Under the pieces are notes generated by a model. That model ran no database searches and was not told the origin of the DNA. It saw only the letters and a program-made list of their open reading frames with translations. Shown here piece after piece: positions 57,249 to 64,000 of a stretch of DNA of 64,000 bases. Origin of the DNA: Actinocatenispora rupis (lineage in GTDB: Bacteria; Actinomycetota; Actinomycetes; Mycobacteriales; Micromonosporaceae); NCBI RefSeq assembly GCF_016861975.1, contig NZ_BOMB01000010.1, positions 248,001 through 312,000 of the forward strand, written 5' to 3'. How positions within the stretch are numbered: the first letter of the stretch is position 1; each line of letters starts with the position of its first letter. A program made the position numbers and the translations under genes.

Positions 57249-57311
57249 CGTCACCGTCCTCCCTCGTGGGTATCCGTGACCCGCCATGATGGCCCGTACG
57301 TCATCGATGGG

Positions 57312-60300
57312 CTACCCCCTGTTGGTAGTACGCAGCAGGTCGGCGACCTCCTCCGGCGGCAGCGGACGCGAGTACAGGTAGCCCTGGCCGTACCGGCAGC
57401 CGATGTCGGCGAGCAGGTCGCGCTGCTCCGCGGACTCGATGCCCTCGGCCACCGCGGACAGCCCGAGTGTCGCGGCGATCCGGACGATGCCGTCGGTCAG
57501 CCGCAGGTCCGCCGGCGAGCGCGCGATGTCCCGGACGAACGACTTGTCGATCTTGATCATGTCGATCGGCAGCTCGCGCAGGTAGCTGAGCGACGAGTAC
57601 CCGGTGCCGAAGTCGTCGATGGCCAGGCCGACGCCGAGTTCCTTGAGCGCCAACAGATCCGCCTCGATGTTCTCGTCCCGGCCCATCAGGATGCTCTCGG
57701 TCAGTTCCAGCAGCAGCGCGCCCGGCGGCAGGCCGCTGGACGCCAGCGCGTCGCGTACCAGGTCGACGAAGCCCGGCTCGCGCAGCTGCCGCGCGGACAT
57801 GTTGACGCTGACCCGCAGCTCGCCGCCCGCCGCGTCGGTCGCGCGCCAGGCGGCCAGGTCGCGCGTCGCCGACTCCAGTACCCAGGCGCCGAGCTGCACG
57901 ATGTGCCCGGTCTCCTCGGCCAGCGCGATGAACCGGTCCGGCAGCAGGACGCCGTGCTGGCTGGTCGGCCAGCGCGCCAGCGCCTCCAGCCCGACGATCC
58001 GGCCCGTCGACAGCTCCACGATCGGCTGGTACCGCAGGCGGAACTCGGCGCCCTGCACGGCCTCCTCCAGGCTCAGCTGCAACGCGCGGCGCTCCATCAT
58101 GCCTGTGTGCAGGTGCGGCTGGAACCGGCACCACTGGCGGCGGCCGGCGGCCTTCGCCGCGTACAGCGCCAGGTCGGCGTGCCGTAGCAGGTCGTCGCCC
58201 GTCTCCGACTCCAGCGAGGTCGCCACGCCGATGCTGGCCGACGTCCGCGTCACGCCGCCACCCAGCCGGAACGGGGTGCTCAACGTACGCGTGAGCTGCT
58301 CGGCGAGACGTTCGACGTCGGCGACCGTACCGACGTCCTCGGCGAGCAGCGCGAACTCGTCGCCGCCCAGCCGCGCCGGGGTGTCCGAGTCGCGTACCGA
58401 GCCGGACAGCCGTGCCGCGACCGTGGTCAGCAGCTCGTCGCCGACCGGGTGCCCCATCGTGTCGTTGACGACCTTGAAGTCGTCCAGGTCGATCAGCAGC
58501 ACCGCCACCAGCTTCCCGGTACGCCGGGCCCGGGTCAGCGCGTGCTCCACCCGGTCGGTGAACAGCACGCGGTTCGGCAGCCCGGTCAGCGCGTCGTGGA
58601 ACGCGCGGTGCGACAGTTCGCGCTCCAGTTCGCGCTGCGCCGTCACGTCCCGCAGCGTCAACACCAGCCCGTGTACGGTCGGGTCGCGCCGCAGGTCGGA
58701 GTACCGGACCTCGACGTGCGCGGCGGCGTCGTCGCGGGACCGCAGCCGCCACTCGTCCTGCCCGTCGCCGGCGACCCGGCGCATCTCCTGAAGCGACGCG
58801 CGGACCCGGTCCCGGTCGCCGGGCAGCACCAGCTCCGGGAACCGCGTACCGAGGACGGGGCGGTGGTCGAACATGCTCGCCGCGGACGGGCTGGCGTACC
58901 GGACGGTGTCGTCGTCCTCGACGATGAGGATCACGTCGAACGCGTTGTGCACCAACGTCCGGAAGTACGCCTCGCTGTTGCGGCGGCCGACCTCCTCGGC
59001 CAGCGCGACCCGTTCGACCGCGAGCGCCACCTGCGCGGCCAATGTGATCAGCGAGTCCCAGGCGCCGCTCAGCGCGCGCTTGTCCGCGGCGACCAGCAGC
59101 AGCCCCGCCGGCCGGTCCCCGGACGTACGGTGCGTCGCCAGCGGGTACGCCAGGACGGCGGGGAACTCGGCGAACCGGGCGGCGAGCGGGCCGCCCAGGT
59201 CGGTCACCGGCATGATCCGGCCCGGCTGCCGCCCGAGCAGTACCTCGCGGGCCGGTCCGGTCACGTCGACCGACCAGGCCGGGCCGGTGCCCTCGGTGAC
59301 CTCGGCGACCAGGTCGCCGTGCCGCAGCGCGAGCAGCGCCCGGCGCGGGCTCGCCGCGGGCAGCAGCGACCCCACCGCGTACCGGAGTTCGGCGACGATC
59401 TGGTCGTAGTCCACCGCGGACACCAGCGCCGCGGCCGACTGGCGCAGCACGCGCTCGCGTTCGACGGCCTGCCGGTGCGTACCGACCACGCCGGCCAGCC
59501 GGGTGATGACCAGCGCGAACAGCACCATCGAGAACACGCCGATGACCAGCGCGTCCGTCGGCCTGCCGCGGAGGGACTCGGCCACGAGGACGGCGGGCGG
59601 GATCAGGGACGCGGTGCCGATCAGGACGAGCCGGGTCACCGGCATCGGGATCGTCCGGCTCGGCCGTACCGGTTCGGTCAGCCCGCGCATCGCCGGGTGC
59701 AGCGCCGCCAGTCCCCACGCCCAGTAGAAGACGAGCCAGCCGAGGTCGACGACGGTACCGAGGCGCCAGTGCCCGTGCAGCTGGATCAGCCCGTACCAGA
59801 CGTCGGAGTACAGGATGCCGACGGTGCCGATGCCGAGCAGCCGTACCGACGCGTTGCGGATGCCGTCGCCGCTGAACACCAGCCGGGCCAGCATCGCCAG
59901 CATCAGCACGTCACCCAGCGGGTACGCGATGGAGGTGACCTTGGTGGTCCAGGTGCCGATGCCGGCGTTCGGCTGGATGAGGAAGATCCAGGACAGGACG
60001 GCGACGCCGGCGGTGACGATCAGCGCGTCGAGCAGGCCGCCGCGGTCCTTGCCGGTGCGGTACCGGACGAAGCCGTACAGGCCGGCGGCGAACAGCGGAT
60101 ACGTGGCCAGGTACTGCGCGTCGGCGACGGACGGGTACGGGTTGGTCCGGCCGAGCACGGACACCATCACGTTGTACGTGGTGTCGCCGGCGGTGTAGGC
60201 GAGGTTGGCGGCGCCGAGGAGCACCCAGGGGAGGATGTGCGCGGGGCGGTTGCGGGCCACGCCGGCCGCGATGGCGGCGACGCAGGTCAGCCCGATCAGG

Positions 60301-60413
60301 CCCCAGGCGACCAGGTGGAACGACGGGTGCGCGAAGTACGCGACCGCGAGCAGCACCATCCAGCCCGTGTACCCGGCGCTGATTCGCCAGGGCAGGGCCG
60401 ACCGTGGCCGCAT
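57312..60413 (-). CDS. Membrane GAF-PAS-GGDEF-EAL cyclic-di-GMP protein
   Basis: A 1033-residue sensor. Residues 10-310 hold about ten hydrophobic helices in a MASE-like array (WMVLLAVAYFAHPSFHLVAW). A GAF-like domain (about 330-480) and a PAS domain (about 490-600) follow. The GGDEF domain has an intact LGGDEFALL motif near residue 685 (DALTGLPNRVLFTDR start). The EAL domain has GLEALARW near 809, ELTESILM, IDDFGTGYSSLSYL and KIDKSFV. Both catalytic centres look complete, so it could make and break c-di-GMP. ATG 60413. It precedes the PLP enzyme and methyltransferase genes on the same strand. Confidence 0.95.
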   Translation of the reverse strand: MRPRSALPWRISAGYTGWMVLLAVAYFAHPSFHLVAWGLIGLTCVAAIAAGVARNRPAHILPWVLLGAANLAYTAGDTTYNVMVSVLGRTNPYPSVADAQYLATYPLFAAGLYGFVRYRTGKDRGGLLDALIVTAGVAVLSWIFLIQPNAGIGTWTTKVTSIAYPLGDVLMLAMLARLVFSGDGIRNASVRLLGIGTVGILYSDVWYGLIQLHGHWRLGTVVDLGWLVFYWAWGLAALHPAMRGLTEPVRPSRTIPMPVTRLVLIGTASLIPPAVLVAESLRGRPTDALVIGVFSMVLFALVITRLAGVVGTHRQAVERERVLRQSAAALVSAVDYDQIVAELRYAVGSLLPAASPRRALLALRHGDLVAEVTEGTGPAWSVDVTGPAREVLLGRQPGRIMPVTDLGGPLAARFAEFPAVLAYPLATHRTSGDRPAGLLLVAADKRALSGAWDSLITLAAQVALAVERVALAEEVGRRNSEAYFRTLVHNAFDVILIVEDDDTVRYASPSAASMFDHRPVLGTRFPELVLPGDRDRVRASLQEMRRVAGDGQDEWRLRSRDDAAAHVEVRYSDLRRDPTVHGLVLTLRDVTAQRELERELSHRAFHDALTGLPNRVLFTDRVEHALTRARRTGKLVAVLLIDLDDFKVVNDTMGHPVGDELLTTVAARLSGSVRDSDTPARLGGDEFALLAEDVGTVADVERLAEQLTRTLSTPFRLGGGVTRTSASIGVATSLESETGDDLLRHADLALYAAKAAGRRQWCRFQPHLHTGMMERRALQLSLEEAVQGAEFRLRYQPIVELSTGRIVGLEALARWPTSQHGVLLPDRFIALAEETGHIVQLGAWVLESATRDLAAWRATDAAGGELRVSVNMSARQLREPGFVDLVRDALASSGLPPGALLLELTESILMGRDENIEADLLALKELGVGLAIDDFGTGYSSLSYLRELPIDMIKIDKSFVRDIARSPADLRLTDGIVRIAATLGLSAVAEGIESAEQRDLLADIGCRYGQGYLYSRPLPPEEVADLLRTTNRG

Positions 60414-60543
60414 GCGGGATACCTGCCGTTCCGAGACCGTCCGTACCGCCCGCCGGTGCGGGCGTCACCCTCCGTACGGAAAGTACGCCCCGGGCGACGG
60501 GTACGACAGCAAGACGGCGCCTCACCGCCGGTACGGCAGGCGC

Positions 60544-60580
60544 GGACGCCCGGCGCCGGGCGGTCCCGGGCCGGGCGTCC
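60544..60580 (-). terminator. 11-bp-stem hairpin after the sugar-porter gene
   Basis: GGACGCCCGGC at 60544-60554 pairs with GCCGGGCGTCC at 60570-60580, 16 bases past the stop of the minus-strand transporter (60597). The 183-nt gap to the GGDEF gene otherwise holds no gene. Likely an intrinsic terminator. Confidence 0.7.
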
Positions 60581-60596
60581 ACGTGGTGGCAGGCGG

Positions 60597-61994
60597 TCAG
60601 TCCGGGTCGCCGACCGGTTCCGGCGCGGCTGCGCCCGACCGGCCGCGCAGGTCCAGTTCGATCTGCTCCAGGCTGCGCCCCTTGGTCTCCGGCACCCGCC
60701 AGCGCACCAGGACGAACAGCACCACGCTGACCGCCGCGAAGATCCACGCCGAGTACGCGAGGCCGATGCCGTCGTTCATGATCGGGAACACGAACGTGAT
60801 CGCGAACGTGGCCGCCCACAGCACCACGCTGCCGGTACCCATCCCGATCCCGCGCACCTTCAACGGGAACACCTCGGCCATCATCACCCAGACCACCGCA
60901 CCCCAGCCCAGCTCGTACCCGGCGAGGTACACGACGAGCAGGATCAGCGCGGTGACGCCGACGGCAATGCGGTCGGACAGCAGGGTCACGGCGACGCCGA
61001 GCAGCAGCAGCGTCCCGGCCATCAGTACGTTGCCCAGCAACAGCAGCGGCTTGCGGCCCCACCGGTCGACCACCGCGATCACCCACGCCGTGAACCCGAC
61101 CTTGACCGCCCCGAGTACGACCGCGGCGAGCAGCGCGGTGGAGTCGCCGAAGCCGAGGTTGGTGAACATGGTCGGCGCGTACACGTTGATGGCGTTGACG
61201 CCGGACAGCTGCTGGCCGATCGCGAGGATCAGCGCGACGACCAGCGCCGGTCGGATCCACGGGGTGAGCAGGTCGCGCAGCCGGCCGCGGCGTTCGCCGT
61301 CGATCCGGAGTACCTCGTGGATGTCGGCGATCTCCCGATCGATCGCGTCGGCCGGGCGCACCCGGGCGAGGACGGCACGGGCGTCGGCCTCGCGCCCGGC
61401 CCGGACCAGCCAGCGCGGGGTCTCCGGCATGACGGTCATGCCGCCCAGCAGTACCAGCGCCGGGACGACCGCGGCGGCGAACATCGCGCGCCAGTTGCCG
61501 CTGCCGGTGAACGCCCAGTCCACCAGGTACGCGGCGAGGATGCCGGTGACGATCATGAGCTGGTTGAGCGTGGCCAGGGCACCGCGGGCGGCGGTCGGCG
61601 CCAGTTCCGACAGGTACGTGGGGACGGTCGCCGACGAGGCGCCGATCGCCAGCCCGACGGCGAACCGGGCCGCCACGAGGACCCCGACGTTCGGGGCGAA
61701 CGTGCAGCCGAGCGTGGCCACCAGGAACACCAGCGCGGCCAGCATGATCGTGCGGCGGCGGCCGAGCCGGTCGGTCAACCGGCCGGCGCAGAGCGCCCCG
61801 ATCACCGCGCCGACGGCGAGGCAGCCGCCGACCATGCCCTGCGCGACGGCGCCGAGCTGCCAGGTCTTCTTGATGAACAGCAGCACCCCGGAGATGACGC
61901 CGAGGTCGTAGCCGAACAGGATGCCGCCGAGGGCACCGAAGAAGTAGAGGGTGGCCCGGTTGAGCGGCCGGCGGGGATGCACGTCGTCCTGCAC
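60597..61994 (-). CDS. MFS sugar porter (SP family)
   Basis: A 465-residue transporter with 12 helices and strong SP-family signatures: FGALGGILFGYDLGVISGVL in TM1, GRLTDRLGRRRTIMLAALVF, PTYLSELAPTAARGALATLN, PETPRWLVRAGREADARAVL, IGQQLSGVNAINVYAPTMF in TM7, VDRWGRKPLLLLGNVLMAG, and VPETKGRSLEQIE at the C-terminus. It imports a sugar, probably a uronate or pentose, by proton symport. GTG 61994 has a GAGG site upstream. The next gene upstream in the same direction is uronate dehydrogenase, after a 271-nt spacer with a GTAACG direct repeat. Confidence 0.93.
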   Translation of the reverse strand: MQDDVHPRRPLNRATLYFFGALGGILFGYDLGVISGVLLFIKKTWQLGAVAQGMVGGCLAVGAVIGALCAGRLTDRLGRRRTIMLAALVFLVATLGCTFAPNVGVLVAARFAVGLAIGASSATVPTYLSELAPTAARGALATLNQLMIVTGILAAYLVDWAFTGSGNWRAMFAAAVVPALVLLGGMTVMPETPRWLVRAGREADARAVLARVRPADAIDREIADIHEVLRIDGERRGRLRDLLTPWIRPALVVALILAIGQQLSGVNAINVYAPTMFTNLGFGDSTALLAAVVLGAVKVGFTAWVIAVVDRWGRKPLLLLGNVLMAGTLLLLGVAVTLLSDRIAVGVTALILLVVYLAGYELGWGAVVWVMMAEVFPLKVRGIGMGTGSVVLWAATFAITFVFPIMNDGIGLAYSAWIFAAVSVVLFVLVRWRVPETKGRSLEQIELDLRGRSGAAAPEPVGDPD

Positions 61995-62034
61995 GTCGAT
62001 CGCCTCACTTGGCTGGCGGTCCGCCGGGGGAGTC

Positions 62035-62198
62035 CGTCCGACAGCGGACGCGAATCGTCAGGTACGTGCGGGCAGGAAGGGATCTCCTCGTGGTACTGCC
62101 CGCGTGCGTGGGTTGCGTGCTGTGCGAGCGATATGCCAGACACGCTCACACCCACCCGAATCCACGGCAAGCCGTGCAGCGGTAACGATTCAGTAACG
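62035..62198. promoter_or_regulatory. Leader hairpin and GTAACG direct repeats upstream of the sugar porter
   Basis: The 271-nt spacer between the sugar-porter start (61994) and the uronate dehydrogenase stop (62266) has CGTCCG-ACAG-CGGACG at 62035-62050. It also has two GTAACG repeats at 62182-62187 and 62193-62198, one helical turn (11 bases) apart. The repeats lie in the only AT-rich part and could be a site for the nearby IclR regulator. No gene is seen in the spacer. Confidence 0.45.
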
Positions 62199-62265
62199 TG
62201 ATCGTCATTCACGGATGTGAACGCAGGTGGGGTCGGGTCGTCCCGTCGGCGCGCGCCGGGGTGGG

Positions 62266-63054
62266 TCAGTTCGGCTCGCCGAGGGGCGCGGTCGCGAACC
62301 CGCCCCCGACGTACGGCACGTCGTCGTCACCCGCCGCCCGCACCGCGTCGGCGTACGCCTCGGAGTCGTCCTGCGGCCGGTAGCCGAGCGCCTCGGCGGC
62401 GTCCAGCGGCAGGTACCGGCGGGTGTTCGCGGACACGCCCCACACCACCCGGTACCCGGGGTGCTCGGCGGCCAGGCACGCCTCCATCAGCCGGGCGCAG
62501 TCGTCCGGCGACAGCCACATCGCCAGCGTGCGTACCGACACCGGACGCGGGAAGCAGAACCCGATCCGTACGCAGACGACGTCCAGTCCGAAGCGCGAGT
62601 GGTACAGGCTGCCCAGCGCCTCCATCGCCGCCTTGCCGACCCCGTAGTACGTGTCGGGGCGCGGGGGCGAGTCGGCCGGCATGCCGGTCGCCTCGCGGAT
62701 CGTCCGGAACCCCGCGACGTGGTTGCTCGACGCCAGCACCACCCGCGGTACGCCGGCGCACCGCGCGGCCTCCAGCACCGTACGGGTGCCGTCGATGTTC
62801 GTGGCGAGCACGTCCGCCCACGCGGCCTCCCGGCTCAGCCCGCCGAGATGGATGACCGCGTCGACGTCCCGGCACGCCGCGGTCGTCGCCGCCAGGTCGG
62901 TCACCGAGCCGGTCACCAGCTCGACCCCGTCGCCCGGCTCCTGGTCGGCCAGGTCCATCAGCCGCAGCACCCGGCCGTCCCGCCGCAGCCGCGGCCGCAG
63001 CTCGCGCCCGACCGCACCGGCCGCCCCCGTCACCAGCACCCGTTGTACGCCCAC
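62266..63054 (-). CDS. udh: Uronate dehydrogenase (NAD-dependent, SDR type)
   Basis: A 262-residue extended-SDR enzyme. Rossmann start: VLVTGAAGAVGRELRPRLRR; then DVDAVIHLGGLSREAAWADV; active-site segments ASSNHVAGFRTIREATG (Ser, His, near the SSNHV signature) and YYGVGKAAMEALGSLYHSRF (Tyr, Lys). LAMWLSPDDCARLMEACL follows as in Agrobacterium-type uronate dehydrogenases. It oxidises galacturonate or glucuronate to the aldarolactone, the first step of oxidative uronate breakdown. GTG 63054. It is encoded between the sugar porter and an IclR regulator. Confidence 0.87.
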   Translation of the reverse strand: MGVQRVLVTGAAGAVGRELRPRLRRDGRVLRLMDLADQEPGDGVELVTGSVTDLAATTAACRDVDAVIHLGGLSREAAWADVLATNIDGTRTVLEAARCAGVPRVVLASSNHVAGFRTIREATGMPADSPPRPDTYYGVGKAAMEALGSLYHSRFGLDVVCVRIGFCFPRPVSVRTLAMWLSPDDCARLMEACLAAEHPGYRVVWGVSANTRRYLPLDAAEALGYRPQDDSEAYADAVRAAGDDDVPYVGGGFATAPLGEPN

Positions 63055-63179
63055 GTTCGTCCTCCCGGCTCGTCGTCCCCGCGGTGTGGTACCGCGTGGA
63101 TCCCCGTGGTGTCAACGCATCCGCGCCGTTACCCGCGGATCCGGTGCCGCGTCCCGGGGGCCGCGTCCCGCGTACTGGG

Positions 63180-63953
63180 TCAGCGGATGCCGGCGCGGCG
63201 CAGCCGGGCGGCGAGGTCGGCGGCGGCGTCCCGGAGCAGTACGCCGACCCGGTGCGTCTCGTCGTCGTCGACCGCGTCGGCGGGCAGCGAGCAGCTCATC
63301 GCGTCCGTCGCCGGGATCCGGTACGCGACGGCCGCCGCGGCGCAGGCGATCCCCGGCGTGCCCTCCTCGCGCTCCACCGCGTACCCCCGCTCGCGGGTGG
63401 CGGCCAGCTCGGCACGCAGCGCGGCCGGATCGGTGACGGTACGCGGGGTCCGTGCGGTCAGTACGGTCGGGAGCAGGGCCGTCACCTCGTCGTCGGTCAG
63501 CTCGGCCAGCAGCGCCTTGCCCAGCGCGGTCGCGTGCGCCGGCAGCGTGCGGCCGACCCGCGAGACGAGCACTGCGGCCTGCCGCGACGCCCGCGTCTCC
63601 AGGTACACCACCTGCGTACCGTCGCGCCGGGCGTAGTGCGCGGTGTACCCGGTGGCGTCGCGGACGTGTTCCAGCGCCTCCGTGGCGTACCGGACGGCGG
63701 GGTCGCGGTCGAGGTACGCGGTGCCGCAGATGAGCGCGCGTACGCCGAGCCGGAACCGGGTGCCCGAGGCGTCGGTCGTCACCCAGCCGGTGTCGGCCAG
63801 GGTGCGCAGCAGGCCGTGCAGGCTGGACCGCGGAAAGCCGGTACGTTCGCGCAGGTCGGCCAGCGACAGCCAGGCGTCGTCCGCCGCGAACGCCTCCAGC
63901 AGCGCGATCGTGCGTCGCGCCGACTTGACCCCGTTCGCGGGCTCGTCCGCCAT
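63180..63953 (-). CDS. IclR family transcriptional regulator
   Basis: A 257-residue regulator. The N-terminal winged HTH (residues 8-70) reads VKSARRTIALLEAFAADDAW, LSLADLRERTGFPRSSLHGL and RTLADTGWVTTDASGTRFRL. The C-terminal IclR effector domain follows with YTAHYARRDGTQVVYLETRA, LPAHATALGKALLAELTDDE and RERGYAVEREEGTPGIACAA. It resembles KdgR-like regulators of uronate or sugar-acid catabolism. The ATG is at 63953. Genes downstream on the same strand are uronate dehydrogenase and the sugar porter, its probable targets. Confidence 0.93.
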   Translation of the reverse strand: MADEPANGVKSARRTIALLEAFAADDAWLSLADLRERTGFPRSSLHGLLRTLADTGWVTTDASGTRFRLGVRALICGTAYLDRDPAVRYATEALEHVRDATGYTAHYARRDGTQVVYLETRASRQAAVLVSRVGRTLPAHATALGKALLAELTDDEVTALLPTVLTARTPRTVTDPAALRAELAATRERGYAVEREEGTPGIACAAAAVAYRIPATDAMSCSLPADAVDDDETHRVGVLLRDAAADLAARLRRAGIR

Positions 63954-64000
63954 GCCGCTCCCTCCACCACCGTCGCGCCGGCCGCCACGTCCCGGCGCGG

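Noticed and set aside
1-64000. tRNA, rRNA, transposase, integrase or phage genes
   Set aside because: No clover-leaf sequence, rRNA-like stretch or recombinase/transposase motif was recognised on either strand.

Overview
The window is very GC-rich, uses GTG starts freely, has tightly packed and often overlapping genes (ATGA or GTGA junctions), and carries actinobacterial families: SigE-type and ECF42 sigma factors, MmyB-type XRE regulators, PucR, calerythrin, and Pro/Ser-rich secreted proteins with NlpC/P60 domains. It most likely comes from a filamentous actinomycete, possibly Micromonosporaceae-like; the genus cannot be fixed from sequence alone. No rRNA, tRNA, CRISPR array, transposase or phage gene was seen.

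Layout. 1-11.4 kb holds small regulatory and stress modules: a TetR gene (cut by the window start) divergent from a DUF998 membrane protein, a DGPF/ECF42 sigma pair behind an ECF42-like promoter, a cell-wall hydrolase (GH73) behind a stem-loop-rich leader, a SigE-type sigma factor with a membrane partner, two methyltransferase/regulator genes and a SnoaL-like protein. 11.3-15.2 kb has an orphan promoter that reads into a 7-codon ORF, an APC permease, a secreted DUF6528-like protein and an NPPW-type methyltransferase.

15.3-29.3 kb is the most unusual part: a probable biosynthetic cluster in two tightly coupled operons. Operon A (15320-20042) encodes Gfo/Idh oxidoreductase, M20 amidohydrolase, Ldh2-family dehydrogenase, a second Gfo/Idh and a small unknown protein. 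Operon B (20929-27919) encodes two DegT/DnrJ aminotransferases, a UbiA prenyltransferase, an FAD amine-oxidase-like enzyme, a methyltransferase and an adenylate-forming ligase. A calerythrin-like EF-hand gene lies between them and a convergent UDP-sugar 6-dehydrogenase follows. The set suggests an amino-sugar or aminocyclitol-like unit joined to a prenylated or adenylated part. No core synthase, glycosyltransferase or carrier protein is present, so no known product class fits.

33.0-44.2 kb is a full oxidative purine-degradation locus: a PucR regulator divergent from a ten-gene, nearly gap-free operon (OHCU decarboxylase, HIU hydrolase, urate oxidase, three xanthine dehydrogenase subunits, 8-oxoguanine-deaminase-like amidohydrolase, a stand-alone allophanate-hydrolase C-terminal-type domain, allantoinase, allantoicase). 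This takes xanthine to ureidoglycolate plus urea.

44.3-55.3 kb is mixed: lipoprotein, MFS exporters, AhpD-like protein, MGDG-synthase-like glycosyltransferase, PIG-L deacetylase, a large repeat-rich NlpC/P60 protein, a GlxA-type regulator and an amidase. 55.3-60.4 kb is a possible signalling operon: a membrane GAF-PAS-GGDEF-EAL protein followed by an alpha-oxoamine-synthase-like enzyme and a methyltransferase. 60.6-64 kb looks like sugar-acid catabolism (sugar porter, uronate dehydrogenase, IclR regulator).

Across the window there are dispersed short palindromes, some lying in frame inside genes, several partial duplications at the 3' ends of genes, and four genes that share a TAnnnT box exactly 7 nt before the start codon, consistent with leaderless transcription.
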